Origin: Trichobilharzia szidati
Lineage: Eukaryota; Platyhelminthes; Trematoda; Strigeidida; Schistosomatidae
Length of the DNA stretch: 64,000 nucleotides
Direction: 5' to 3'
Assembly: GCA_944472155.2 (NCBI GenBank)
Contig: OX235272.1
Span: 92,138,020 to 92,202,019 of the forward strand
Under the pieces are notes generated by a model. It had not been told where the DNA came from, did no database searches, and saw nothing but the letters and a program-made list of their open reading frames with translations. The position numbers and the translations under genes are program-made. Position 1 is the first letter of the stretch; every line of letters begins with the position of its first letter. This document shows, in pieces, positions 24,386 through 37,700 of the stretch.

Positions 24386-25256
24386 CCACTACCTTTACTT
24401 TTGTCGTGGTTATGTTCTCTTTTACCACTTGAATTCATTCCGCTTCACTTCACTTTCGGCGTCTTGATTGTTATCGTCATCGTACTCTTCATTTTATGAA
24501 CAAAACTTGACCTATTGTTTTAAAATCTTGACACCAGTTCACTTATTTAATAACCTTTCAAACTTTTGTAATTCATCCACTTCAACGCTACCCTCTTAAA
24601 CATTATGTCAATTATCTTTATTCTTATCATATGTGTTTATTAGCTGAGTGATTCCCAGCGCCAATTAATCCCTCTTTCTGTAATATAAACACCACTGTAC
24701 AGCTTGAAAATGAAGTCTTTGAAAAGAAATATTTCTTATCTCTGTGGTTTTCCTTAAAAATTAGGTGGTATATTTCACAAAATTTTATATTCCTGAATGG
24801 GAATGCATTATTTCAAAGCCAACCTATTTGTGAGGGAATCTGATGTTTACTGTAATACCGTTTAAAAATTCTTAATTACAAATGGTTGATTATTATGCGA
24901 CTGTGTGAAAACAGATGTCCCACTATTCATAATTTACTGTAATTCAGGATCGAATGTTTATTCACAATAAAGCAAACTTCGAAACTAAACCTTTTCACGC
25001 AAAACTACTATTAATAATAATATTAATTAGCTATTTTTACATTTGTTTATTTCGGATTAAACGATTGTCATTCTATAGCGGCAAGAGTATCTAATTTCTG
25101 AATTCTTAGTAATAATCACATCTCCTTTTTTGTAAAAACCGTATACTACTGATTGAAGAAGATGAGTAGTTTACTGTTTTATGCAAATATTTTTTAATTT
25201 TTTTGACTACAGCTTGATTCCACACCGTAATTTCGGTACAAGTATCGAATTTTCAA

Positions 25257-25487
25257 TGCGTCGGTGGCGTAGCGGTTAGGACGCTCGCCGACCATGCACA
25301 TGGTCCGGGGTTCGATATCCAGCCGATGCACTCCTTTACCTCGCTAAGCCAGAAATAAAGCTGGTAAAGAGGAAAGGTTGAGCATGAGGCTAGCAACCCC
25401 ATCCTGTAAAAATACATACTGCTACAGAAACTTCAAGCCTCTAGTTTGAAGCCCTATGTTCCACTGGGAACGTGAAGGAATAAAATA
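25257..25487 (+). repeat. SINE2, full copy
   Basis: Head TCGGTGGCGTAGCGGTTAGG, box B GGGGTTCGATATC, RTE-like body and GGAATAAAATAAAAT end. Confidence 0.85.
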
Positions 25488-25499
25488 AAATCGACTTTT

Positions 25500-25622
25500 C
25501 AGCATGTGATACCGGTAGCCCAAATTTCGCAGGCCGACCACTGATATCAGGTGTGCGTTGGCAGGGGATCGTACCCCGGACCAGAGAGAGGGTCCTAACT
25601 ACTGTGCCACCGACACTTGCTT
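25500..25622 (-). repeat. SINE2 variant with different body
   Basis: The minus strand has the same tRNA head (GTCGGTGGCACAGTAGTTAG) but continues into CACCTGATATCAGTGGTCGG and TTTGGGCTACCGG. The same variant lies at 18645-18772. It is back to back with the SINE2 at 25257. Confidence 0.75.
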
Positions 25623-26170
25623 TCTTGGATGCCATTCATGGTATCAGGCAGATCACTTTTTGCGATGTTAATAACTTTGGTTTCCAAAGGAAAGTGTGGT
25701 GAAAACTTCACCCTTAAAATTGTGTACCTTGAAAATTGCTAACTAACTTACAAATTGTGGATTTGATTTATGCAATCATTAGGTCGACCAAGTGGCTCGC
25801 TATAAATCGGATGGTTTAAACCGATTCAGCCCTTTGAGCTGAGTCATACTGGATACATAACTGATGAGCTTCACCTTGAGAGATCGAAACGGCTGTTGGA
25901 AGTTTAGATCGTCTTGACATGTCTAGGAAGCCCTACTGGTTGATATGAATAGTAGGCTGGTACTCATTTCAGTCAACCAGTGGTGAATGGTTTTATGCAA
26001 ATCTGTTCAATTTCTTGATTACCATTCATGGAATGAAGGAGACTACAATTTGTGATCTGAATAATTTTGGATTCCTAGAGAAATTGTAGTGAAATCTGAT
26101 CCCTCGATCTGTGTACATTTAAAATTGCCAGCTAACTTGCATATTGTGAATTTGACATATCGACTTTTGT
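25622..26170 (+). repeat. Direct repeat flanking the R4 copy
   Basis: About 160 bp (25625-25785) recurs at 26015-26160: TACCATTCATGGAATGA, GTGTACATTTAAAATTGCCA and similar. Probably two copies of one larger dispersed repeat; a fragment also lies near 35460-35520 (-). Confidence 0.6.
25790..25960 (+). repeat. R4 repeat with CUGAUGAG...CGAAAC core
   Basis: CTGATGAG at about 25861 and CGAAAC about 20 nt later fit the two conserved strands of a hammerhead, but stem II between them pairs poorly as read by eye. Confidence 0.55.
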
Positions 26171-26585
26171 CTTTGCCTGCGATATCTTACAGATTACTTG
26201 TATTGATTTGGTGCTGAATATAGTCAATTTGTGAGACGGTAGTGAAAAAATCCGTCTGTGGATGAACACATTCAATGTTAATCTGGCTCTGTAAAATGAT
26301 TTGAAACATCCTCTGTGTGTCTCTGAATTGAAGTGTTCAATTATAGCTTCAAACATTCAGAAGTAGACATAAGAGTTTGGGATAACTGGTTTCTAATTCA
26401 CTCAAAAATATCTCTTAAAACTAATTTCGTACACTTTACCCAAAGTTGTAATTTATCCAGAAATCTAGGTGGTTGTTGTGTGACTGTGTTGATAATAAGG
26501 CGTCGTTTTACGCCTGGAGTAACTGCTTGCCTTTGGACAGCATTTATCTTCCATTGCTAATTTCCCCTGACTGCCTAGACCCATT

Positions 26586-27423
26586 GATATAAGTATAAAA
26601 CTTGGGCACTGTGGTAGAGTGTAACTCCATTATGGATAAGATTTTATTTTCCTAAATCACACAGTGTTACACAGTAATATTAACTGATGGCCACCTTTCG
26701 AGCACAAATTATTGCTCATAATCATATCAAGTTACTCACACAACTTTTTCCTTCATTTATATACATGTGTGGAATTGACTAGATATTTGAATAAAAGTCA
26801 ATATAGGATGATGTACATTCAGAAATAATATTAGTGTTATCAATCAAATACAATCAGATGGGAAATAGGGCAAGATTTTTATTGTCATAATAAGTAACTT
26901 GTTAGAATGTTGTGATTTGCTTGAATTGAAATAGAATTTTGAGATTATTTATTATCCTATTCTGATTTGACTGACTGGTGGTAATAATATCTTCCATATT
27001 TCTGGTATTTGCATTGAGTCATTTCTGTTGCATGTGTTGGGTGTAGATTCAATGAACCAGGATTCAGTAATCAATCTCTCTCAATCTCCACCTACATAGA
27101 TTACTTCTTAGAATCTTAACCCTCTCCCACCCTATTGTGTGGTTGTGTGTTATTGCATGTAGTGCAATTGCTGAGCTTTTTTCTAAATTACCTATCTTCT
27201 CGGGGTCAACCATTCTTACCTTGGCTAAATTCTTATGTTCCGACAACCTGATTACCCCCGCTCTACTAGTTTGACCTATATAGTTGACCTCACAGTCATT
27301 ACAAGGTTTTTTGTAAATTATATTATTTTGTTTAATTGGGTCCACCGGGTCTTTTAGCCTACAGAGTTAATATTACTGTGTAACACTGTGTGATTTATGA
27401 AAATAAAATCTTATCCATAATGG
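26586..27423. mobile_element. PLE-B insertion with TSD and terminal inverted repeats, interior on minus strand
   Basis: Flanked by a 14-bp target-site duplication TGCCTAGACCCATT (26572-26585 and 27424-27437). Inverted repeats 26627-26684 and 27366-27423 match 57 of 58. The interior minus ORF 27345-27064 is a GIY-YIG nuclease fragment (YKKPCNDCEVNYIGQTSR, LSEHKNLAKV, IALHAITHNHT). A unique 41-bp leader (GATATAAGTATAAAACTTGG) precedes the left repeat. Confidence 0.88.
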
Positions 27424-28559
27424 TGCCTAGACCCATTTCAAATAAATCAGTAGTCCAAGTTCTTTATGCATACCTCTTCTACAGTTTCACAGTAGACACC
27501 ACCATATTGTTTCTATCATTCAAGTGTAAATCCCTAGACAATGTGAAGCTATGCTTTGTCTGTTGTCACTGAGGTGACGAAAGTCGTTTGCACAAGTTAG
27601 CACGATGCTTTATAAACTTATTTTAACACTCCGTTCTACTGTTATGAGTGGACCTATCTGATGTGTAAGCTCTAACACTCAAGAAAAGGTCGAATAGTGA
27701 GTTAACTCAACTTGACTAGTTGACAGTATTGCCTTTGTCGAAATTTATCATTATGCTACTTAACTTCACATACAGATAGCATAAGGACTTCAACAGATTT
27801 TCCGTCAAAGTATACTTCAGCTGCATTGTGAGAAATCACTAAAAGTGGCGTTGATTACAGTTGCTCATTAGAACTCTTAAAAGACTGAGACTAGTGAACA
27901 TTCTTGTCGATAAATTCATCATCCCGTCTTATTTGGTATTTCTACATAGCCAAATTATGTACACCTTATCTGCAACGCACCATTTCTATAGAACTTCTGT
28001 GTTGTGCTACTTCTGGCCTTCCCACATATTGTGTTTCTTTGTGTTCCTTTCACGTTGTCTCCCATGTAACTCCACGACACAGTATCATTGGCTTTCTCTG
28101 ACATCAAATCTATCTATCTCCCTGCTATTTGGTGTTTTTTATGCTGATGAAAGTCTCTTTTTATACTACTGATAAATCTTATCAGTAGCACACGCCACAC
28201 TCACACAGTTATGTGACCATAATAATTAAAGAAGTAATTTTATTCACAACATTACTGTTGTAAATTATATTCAGTCAGTGATATCGATAGATCACAGTTC
28301 AGAGGCATCTGTAAGTGATCATATGCATTACTATCACACTAAAAAAAATAGGATTTATGAATTTATCAATTCTACTGCAGGCCAGGGCAGCAATAACAGC
28401 TGGTACTGTCCTTTTGGATGCACAGCTCCGGTTGCTTTGAGCGGATCTTAAAGGCCTCTGGTGTTTGAAGTATTCGGTATTTATAGGCCTTTAACAATTT
28501 ATTCAGTATTCGTTAGATAGCGGAAAAGGAACTTAGTTTTCTTGTGTTTGGAATATCTA

Positions 28560-29045
28560 CCCTTGTAGTTGAATGACAGCATTGTTAAAATCAACAACAG
28601 TTCTACGTCAGATCACCTCGTAGAAACAGGCCACAAAGCTAACAGCATTGAAGGGTCTTTCTCTATCATCTATCAGGTATCAAATAAATTACCAATGGCC
28701 TCTAGATACCGAAGACTCCAAACAGTAGAGGCCACTGCAATTCACCAAAGTCAACGGGAGCTCTGTGTGCAAACGAAACACGTCCGGCCAGCGACTACTG
28801 CTACCCTGTACTACTGTGGAACATATAAATTCATAAATTCGGTGTTACTTCCCTTAATTCATCTCATGTATAATATCTCTTACAGATTCTCTAAAGCTAT
28901 AATCTATCCATATTATTGATCCGATGTTATTTAAAGCATTCCTGTTCTTAATGACATTAATTCTTTCATTATTATAGTCATTCAACTGTAGAACTTGATG
29001 AAGAAGTTATCGAAAAGAACATTTTTCGTTCATTAGAAATAAGAA
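28560..29045 (+). mobile_element. PLE C-terminal fragment, family C
   Basis: The ORF at 28569-28919 carries DHLVETGHKANSIEGSFSII and ASRYRRLQTVEATAI, the GIY-YIG nuclease tail of a PLE related to family A, followed by the same 3' tail as 6840-7350. Confidence 0.75.
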
Positions 29046-29714
29046 GTTCTCTGAAAAATGTTTATATTTCACAACTTTTGATTCTGTTGAGACTGTGTGA
29101 GTCATCTACGATATAATAGCGTTAAGTTTTTACATATATACATGTGATAATTCCTCACTGTGCCGAATGTTTATGAAATCTTCAAGTTGAAAACACTATC
29201 ACAGTCTATCTGTTATGCTGTTCTTCGTTTCTCTGTCCAAATAATCTTGTTGCAAATCTTTTTAAATTTTCTCTTTTATGAAAAATCAATGAACCAGTAT
29301 TTCTTTTTGGAATCTCTTGGAGAATATCAGTCAGGGGAAGTCTTCAGTCCAACTAATATCATTAAATGTGAAATCACAACTATAAAGTTAACTCAGAAAG
29401 CTCTAAATTGACAATTTTCATTCCCCTATCACCCATTAGGCATAAACTGCATACAGATGATTCATAGAAAACAGCTGCCTCATTACTCTTAGCTGTTAAC
29501 AGAAGATTCCGGAATATATATTCTTTACGATTCCTGGATATCATTGAATTAAAATTCACCTTCATAAACATTTATCCCTTTTATTTCATCGACTCTTTCC
29601 AGATGCGTACAAACTTTAACACTCCTAATACAACAAGTTGCCTCAAAACTTTAACATTCTTTAGTTAATCTGACTACATCTTATCCATATTGCTATCTTC
29701 AAGAAATACTATAA

Positions 29715-29950
29715 TATAAGGAACTAATTCCTTTGGAGTACTGGACAGCTGCGTCATCCTAGTTTGAGACTCTTTAGCGATGTGTAAATGGTCCAGGATC
29801 TTGCCTTTTAACCGGAAGGTCCTGGGTTTCACCCCAGTGGGTGCATTCTGTCGAAGAGTTTCTAACTAGGACGAAACGGTTGTCCGGTACCTTACTGGTT
29901 TTCCAGTAACGTTCCCTGACTGATGTCAGCTCATGATGAGAGGTGTAATT
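29715..29950. repeat. HH-SINE fragments
   Basis: A short minus core (29735-29785) and a plus head-core-tail segment (29800-29945) containing AACTAGGACGAAACGGTTGTCC and CAGCTCATGATGAG. Confidence 0.65.
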
Positions 29951-30161
29951 AATCAGATCACTGAAAACCAACACTTTAAGATAGTTATTTGTGAAATTAC
30001 AACATAACATTTTGTGTTGAGTTTGACAGAACTGGTTAGTATCAGATGCCCATAATACATATTGTGGTTTGTATACATGATGAAGAGAACTTATGAAATA
30101 AAGTTGATCCTTATAATTCTGCTTCAGTGTTTTACGATTCCCATGTTTGTTGTTGTAATTT

Positions 30162-30390
30162 ATGCGTCGGTGGTCCAGTGGTAGAATGTTAGCCAACCAT
30201 GCATGTGGTCGGCGATTCGATCCTCTTCCAGCTGACAACTTTACGTCTCTTAGCTGGATGTAAGCCTGAAATAGAGGGAAGGTTAGGAGGAAGGCTAGTA
30301 ATCCCACCCCGTAAAAACGTGACACCACTGCAACTGAAGCATGAAGCAGTGGGTTCCACTTGGTAAGCAAAAGAATGAAATTTTAAAAAT
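30162..30390 (+). repeat. SINE2 copy
   Basis: Head GCGTCGGTGGTCCAGTGG, RTE-like body (AAGGCTAGTAATCCCACCCC) and degraded 3' end. Confidence 0.75.
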
Positions 30391-30619
30391 GTTGAAACTT
30401 AATCTTCTGGTGTCACTTATCGGCTTTGTATTTCATTCATGAACTGTTGGGACAACAAGGAGATTTCATGAGATCAGATGATGAAATGCTCACTATTAAA
30501 TATCAAAACGTTGAAGACACCAAACAATCTCTAAATGGTCTCTCTGTAGTAGGATTAACAGTATCTCTTTTTAGAGAGTTATTTCGTAGGCATTTGATTT
30601 GTTTGTAGTTTGACGATGG

Positions 30620-31060
30620 ATTGATATCAGTCGGAGAGTCACTGAGAACCACCAGGGAGTAGTGGACAGTGGAACTATTCATCAGTACACAGCTACTAGA
30701 GTTCGAATTCAGGACCTTCCTGATACAAGGCAAGCTCATGGAACATTCAGCCACTGGGACCCAACTCAGTGGCCCATGAATTCTAGCTTCTACTAATTCG
30801 CGATTTCAGTGAGACCACCAGCCAATGTTGATGGCGAGTATTTTTTCTCACGCCCAAAATTGTTACCCTAAGGATCACGTTTTCTCACTAGAACAGCAAG
30901 AACTTAGTCCTAATGGCTGTGTACTGATGAAGAGTCCCAGACTAGGATGAAACAGCTGTCCAGTACTTCCTGCTGGTTTTCAATGGTTCTCAAACTTTCA
31001 TCAGTCCATGGTCAAACTTGAAGCTTATCAAATCCCTACAAACTAACTCTTGAAAATTAA
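30620..31060. repeat. HH-SINE pair, opposite orientation
   Basis: A minus copy (30620-30830) with box B-like TTCGAATTCAGG, then a plus core (30928-31025) with the best-kept core: CTGATGAAGAGTCCC, then AGGATGAAACAGCTGTCC. Confidence 0.72.
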
Positions 31061-31199
31061 TCTGATGCTCAACAATGGCTGCCTACAGGACGAAGTTGAC
31101 TGAAGTTCTGTTGAGAAGTTTTGATCAATGGGGTTCACCTGACCGGTTGTGAGGACAGTTACTCACTTATGACATTGGCTGGTGGATCCCAATTAAATC

Positions 31200-31360
31200 A
31201 TGAATCGGTAGAAGTTGTAATTTGTGGGTCACTGTGTCGTGTCTCAGTGGGAAAATGGTCTGTGAGGTCGCGCTCTAACCGGAGGGTTCTAGGCTCAAAC
31301 CCCAGTTGGTTTGTACCTCCGAGTAGCCCAAAACTAGTATCTCGTTTGTCACAAGCTGAT
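31200..31360 (+). repeat. HH-SINE head fragment
   Basis: tRNA-like head with CAGTGGGAAAATGG and GGCTCAAACCCC. No core present. Confidence 0.5.
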
Positions 31361-31680
31361 TTAAACGGACATACCACAAAGATTAATAAACTGCTCCTTT
31401 TGAATGTTGCTACAATCATGAGAAGAACAAAACTGAAGGCATTCGTTTTGAAAACAGAAACAGTTAGTTTAATAATTTATTCTCTTCTATTTTCAATGAT
31501 ATCATCTTAGTTGTATGAAAGATATTGATTATCACAGGAATTGTTTAGCATACATCTGGAAAAGAAGAAAATGTTTTATCGTTAGTCAATCCGCGGGATA
31601 CGTGATTCTGTTGTGAATGATTTAACTTGATCAAGATCGATTTTACAAGTAAAATTTAATTTTGTGAAATTCCAACTCAC

Positions 31681-31734
31681 TTAGATGATAAACTGCAGTA
31701 GAAAGTCTATCGCCGTTTTTACTGTGTTGACACA
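31681..31734 (-). CDS. Gene 2 exon 8: last exon with stop
   Basis: Acceptor TTATTATTTTCAG, then 17 codons starting with Cys and ending in a hydrophobic run, then TAA at 31683-31681. Cysteines 5 and 6 of the module are absent, so this second domain is genuinely short. Its copy at 56142-56195 has the same length and stop, which supports the reading. Homology between the arms breaks about 17 bp after the stop. Confidence 0.85.
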   Translation of the reverse strand, partial: CVNTVKTAIDFLLQFII

Positions 31735-34700
31735 CTGAAAATAATAAAGCAGACAGTAATCATGAGTAAAGGTATTGCTGAACTGGAATAAGAATGGTAA
31801 ATGCAACATGATGGAAATAAAAAGCAGAATTCAACCTTTTAGATGAATAAATTTACGGAATGAAGCAATACACAATGGTTGATTACAAACAGCATCGATG
31901 GAGGAGAACTGGTACTGTAGGACAGACAATTCTACTATCTGTATTCATAGTTTTAGAGGGAGGTTGTCGCTACCGCGTAGTATAGGCCGATGATAAGAAA
32001 ACATTATGTGGACTATCTTGACAGCACTGGTGAGAGAACTATGTGTAACGACAAAAAGCCATGTGTTACGGTCTGAATTTAGGAAACCAATGTTTATGTC
32101 CTACTGCGTAGCTGACCAAACCTTCTTTGAATTATTCACAATCATAAAATGTGAAATAATCTCAACAGCACTGTAAGGCAGTTGTACAGATCAAATAAGA
32201 GTTCAGCTACAAAACAAGTACTGGGCAACAAAATTCTCTGAGCAAAATTGACCGTAGGAAGTACTTGAACATTCAGTAGAATATTCCCAACAAGGTGGAA
32301 GGAATCAAAACCTCTGTCGACTCTGTCACTCAAAAACGCTCCTCACAGAAAGTCCAAGGTCAGAATAACAATGATCATCACTCAGACAAAACTGCAGTCG
32401 TAAAACAACATATTATCAGTATCATGACACAACCACTAAGAGAAGCGTTAAATTTGGAGATGAAACAGGGACAAAGGCAAGCAATAAGGACTAAGTCAAC
32501 AGGGGATACCTGAAAGTTAGAACAATGAAAAACGTTCTAGGTGAAAAGAGGAAAATAATTACGCAATCAGGTGCAACATCCAAATGAGTATAAGTATTGT
32601 AATGATGTTGTTCATGAGGGATTTTACAAACAATTATTCCATTTCACTAGGTACGCCATGAATTCAGCATGCGTAAATTGATCTGACATTATACTATGAA
32701 CGAAACGTTGAGTGACTAGAGTCCATGAATAAAAGCTGCTTGGATTTTACAACATTTATCACAGCACATATGAAACTTACACCTCTAATAACCAAACTCC
32801 ACATTTCATCTCCAGAATATTCAGGACACGTCCAGCATGTCTTATTTCACTTGTGATGTCATTATTATTATTGACTTGGGCTTCGACAGAATATCTCCAT
32901 TTTGTGATGTTCTCTGCAGTCCTCTTTATCTAGGCTCATTACTGCCCATACGTTTTCAGCTCCTCCTCACACGACTTTCTACATGTCACCCAAGAACCCA
33001 CACTCAAGTCACCGTTCTCCATTCGGGTTCCACACGAGCGATGGCCTGGTTTGTGATTTCATCCGACGGTTTCCTCAGCGTGTATCCGACAGATCTCCAT
33101 TTTCTCCGGAATATTTCTTGGCCGGTAGGCTCTTGATTGTTTTATTGTCAGAGTTTCTTGTTTCCAGTTCTTTCTGATCGGCCATCTGATCTTCAGTGTG
33201 GAGCCAGCAAAGACAGCCGTTGATAAAGGTCTGCAGCAGACTGTCCGAAATGTTTCTGCTGACGTATGCTAAGTTACTGAAGCATACTGAAGAATCGACT
33301 CAACACTGGCGTTGAAAATACGAATTTCGTTCTTTATGCTGAGTGCAGCAGATCCCCAAATTGATTTCAGAATGATGAAGATCTGCTTTGTTTCTCAGAA
33401 TCAGGATTTCACACTCCCATCCTTTTTGTCTCTAGGTGAAACGGTGCTGCGTAGATAAGTAAAAGGAGAGATCCCTTTCATTTTTATTCCCTCGAAAGGG
33501 TTTGGTGCTGCCTGTGATTGTTTGTTGGTTATCTTTATAAGCTAAGTCTTCTGTATGTCCACTTGAAGTTCTGTTTTTGCTGCCTGCCTCTTTTTCCAAC
33601 TTGTTGGTTTTTTCCTGTTAGTTTTCTCATTTTTGTTAAATCGGACACAAATCATCTGTGAAGTCCACATCTTCCAGAGTGTTCTTATCCACCGGACGTA
33701 TTCCTCGCTTGTCGATCACCATGGTTTTGTAGCATAATTCAGTCCACCACAATACCATCGGTGATAACAGATAGCCTTGTCTTACTCCTGTATTCACTTC
33801 TAATGGATTGCCCAATTCTTCATTGTTGGTCACGGACTTACGGACAAGTGACTGAAGCGTAGATATCTGTCTAGAATGATATGCGCCAGTGAATCACTAT
33901 CGGTCTGAGTAATTCTGATATTTTTAAGACGCCGTAATAAAGAATATTCGTGTACTTTGTAGTGAATGCATCAGCATAGTTAATACACTTGCCTTCCTAA
34001 TAACAAGGAAGATTAGTTATTCAAACTAAATCTTTCACCTAACTATAATTCATCACAAAACCACTGAATTAGTCTAAAGAATCAAAAATTTTTTAGAAAG
34101 AGTGAGTAGAGCAAGTTCATGTCTCAAACAACCCCGCCATCTTGAAGTAAGAAAGTGTAAGACTCAAAATGAACTAGCTGTGTCCAGTATTTCAAATTAC
34201 AACAGCACCTGGAGAGAATGGAATATATGAAACTGTATTTACAAACTCAACAGTACATACCAGTCCACTGTTTGACACATCTAAGCAGTAAACTAGACTT
34301 CAGTTAATCTTGACCATAGTTTTCATTCGATTACAGATGAAGATTTGATTATATATGTACAGATCGATCTGTCGTGTACAGTTTGAGCTAGTCAATTTAT
34401 TCATCAATGCCGAAATAGGAAACTAAGTTTGAGTGATAATAAATGCGGGCCACTAAGATGCTATTACAGACCTTTCTCAGTTTGTTACTACATATTTCTT
34501 TTAAATATGCCCCAGAACTACTTGAATTTTTAGATTTACCATTCCACTTTTAATCCTGTAGGTAAGATATATAAATATTCAACTCTACATCATATTGCAT
34601 TTTTAGAATACTATTGTCTACAAGGTTTACAAGAGTAGCACTTACCTCAGTTGCATTAGCTGCATGGTTCTCACATAAACTTTCTGTGAACATGTTCATG

Positions 34701-37700
34701 TATTCGGGTGTAGTAGCCAGAGATAAAGCATAATTTATATTCTCACTGATGCCTGGAAATATCATCAGGAAATAAAGATTAGGCATGGCAAGCTAGGTTA
34801 ACGTAAACAATCAAAATGAATTTCTTCATAAAAGAAATTAGAGGAATAAGTCTGAGTTAGAATTCCTGGGCATTACAGGATTTTTAACCGGCTGAAATAA
34901 TCTGTTAACTAGAGATTAGGCAGAAAACGCCTTCACAGTATTCATTCATATTGAAATGTTGGTTTGCAGGGATTTGATTGGTTTCAGGATTTCATTATGA
35001 ACTGAAATCAGTTAGAGGATCATTGGAAAACCAGCTGGGAGTACTCGGCTACAGCTTCGTCCTAGTTCGGGACCCTTCATCAGCTAGCTCGTAGACCATT
35101 AAGTCACTGGAACCCGATCCAATGATCATCCCATGAATTCCAACTTCTGCCAATTCATGATATCGCGCGACCACTAGCGACTGTCATCGGCGAGTATTTA
35201 TATCAATTAAGTTTCTTAACGTTCAAAAACACTTTTTCTGTTCAGAATTATGAATCTATATGCTAGTGGTTGACTGACTTGACTAGTTATATACCATTCA
35301 CATCATCCAGTAGTGCTTGCTAGTCAGATTGAAGTGATCCAAACGCCAGACGGTCGTTTCACTCGTTAGGGGATGACCCCAGCTTGACTCAGCTCCGAGA
35401 GCCGAATCAGTCCAAACCACCCGATTTCTGGCTATCTGGCTAGGTACTTGGGAAAACTGGCGATACGATGAATGAAATTCACAATTTGCAAACTACTTAG
35501 CAATTTTCAATGTGCACAGTTCGAGAGTTTCTTATGAATAAAATGAATAAAAGCTTCAGTGGCATACACCTACTTGCTTTATTGCCTAGTAAACGAAAGC
35601 CACTAAACATTATCACCTACTTCCAGACTTATTGACAGCGTAATTCTTGGCGTCATTTTCATATTTATGAAGGAATTCTAACAAATACACACTTGATTTC
35701 AGTCCTTTGAATAGTTAGAGTCACATACTACCCATCAGTATTCTGCATTTTTGGAGAATGATGCATAAGCATGCTATATAGTTTACAGGGAAAATATAAT
35801 ACATTATTTATAGAGGTTTAGACTTGACTCCACACTGCCATAATCTGCTACATCTAGAAGCAATTCAGTTAGACATCGATGTGCCCAATTCACATCCCGA
35901 AGCACAAATATTAATACAGGCGTTCGCTAGCGTTTTTCTCTAATGATTATACATATACATATAACTGAGCGCATGGAAGATGATTAGTCACTCACATGAA
36001 TCGCTATCCTCCACTGTTGGAGTTGGTTTCTTTGCACTGCAGAATCCCATTCTCTAAAACAAAAAAAAAAAAAAAACAAAGTGAGATGCATTCAATACAT
36101 TTTCTAAGCGATAAATTAAACACTCTGAATTGTTGTTATCAGATGGTTGGAGGCAATCGGCAGGAAGCCTAGGTTTTGTGTTTTTTTTTTGTTGGTACTC
36201 ACCAGTCTGGAAGATGTATTTACAGTCTTGAAGGAACTTGTGTCCCTTCTGAGATTCTAATCCGGTTGTCAGCTAGTGCTGAAGTCAATGAGGATACTAC
36301 TGGGCAATTCAGAGACGAGACTAACCTCCTCCTGTAGGACCGCGGCACTAACTGATATGGGTTTGCGTTTCAGGGGGAAATGCATATACGTCTTGCTGAC
36401 TGGTGAGTTCCAACAAGCACGAAACCTAGATAGAAGGCTTCCTGTCAATTGCCTCCAACCATCTAATAAAAAACATGTAGGGTGCACCGTGATGGCGAGC
36501 TACCTAGCATGGTGGTCACACTGCAAACTCGACTAACAGAATTCGGTCTGCACCAGGTAAGGGACTAGACTCATGACACTAGTTACCATCTAGCATCCAA
36601 TCTTAGTATCAAATTATTATCTTCGTAAACCAGATTTGTAGTAGACTCCTATTATTTATTTTCATTGTTATATCTTCTCAGGTTTCAGCGAGCTCGTAGA
36701 CCATTAAACCAGTGGGACCCGATCCAATGGCCCATGAATTTTAACTTCTGCCAATTCACGATATAGCGCGACGGCTAGCCAATGTCTTCGGCGAGTATTT
36801 GTCCTCATACTCGACTTGCTATGATAGATTGAAAGTGACCACCGTCTCCTTCTGTACACAGAGTCCATGTTTATGAATTCTAATTACACAAGTCTCTGAA
36901 AATGCAAGTATCTTACTGTTGATTCGTCTGCTTACAACAGTAAGTAACTTGGTAGCACCAATATCATGACCGTAGTCTGTGAGATGCATTACTACCTTGA
37001 CTTCAACATTTTTCAATCACTTCCTCAAATGCTCCATCATGGCAAGTAGACAATTGTAGCCTTTCCATATGACCTATGTGTACTTGATTCCACAAACACA
37101 CTCAAAGTGATATAGGCAGTTTTGAAGTTTCGAGGATTAGCTACCTGTATATATCAAATTGAGTGTGCTTGTGAAAGCTTTATTAGCATTTGTTGCTTAT
37201 TTCATTACTGTAAATGGAGATAGACTGCATGCTGTTGTGCTTCAAAGCAAATTTCGGAAAACTTGTTTACATTGTATTTTTTATTGTTGGATATTCATCA
37301 TGAGCTGACATCAGTCAGAGAACCATTGGAAAACAAGCTGGGGGTACTGGAGAGCTGTTTCGTCCTGGTTTGCGACTCTTCATAAGTATAACTGATTCGA
37401 GGGAACAATTAGTTGTCCCTTGGTTTTCCCTTTTTCCTCAGTTTTGTTTACACAGTTAATATTCTGTCATATTTAACCTTATTTAATCTGTTAATGTCTT
37501 TGTATAAGAATGTTAGAGTATTGATGGTTCAGTAGTAGAAGCCTCACTAACGATGCAAGTAGTCCGGGTGTGATTGCCGGCCAACGTACACCTAAACGCC
37601 TCCTGGCAGGTGGTCAGTGCAGTAAAGAGGAAAGATTTGGCGTGGGGGTAACAGCTTCCCTGAATAAAAGGAAACACAGCCGCTACTACGAGCTCAAAAC

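Larger units (their letters stand above)
16919..31657. other. 14.7 kb segment present only in left arm
   Basis: Where the right arm runs straight through 56217-56210, the left arm is split by this block. A short AATTTTTG/AATTTTG occurs at both breakpoints. The block is a patchwork of RTE, PLE and SINE copies with no host exon recognised. Either it was gained on the left or lost on the right by recombination at the short repeat. Confidence 0.75.
31658..34836 (+). repeat. Inverted duplication, left arm part 2
   Basis: Reverse complement of about 53022-56217 (coordinate sums near 87855). It contains gene 2 exons 7 and 8, a D-family repeat and an RTE fragment, all mirrored on the right. The inner boundary is a short shared ATGAAGAAATTCAT at about 34826/53030. 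Confidence 0.9.

Noticed and set aside
32142..32513. ORF pair recurring at 55340-55715
   Set aside because: The repetition is explained by the D repeat lying inside the inverted duplication. No coding signature beyond that.
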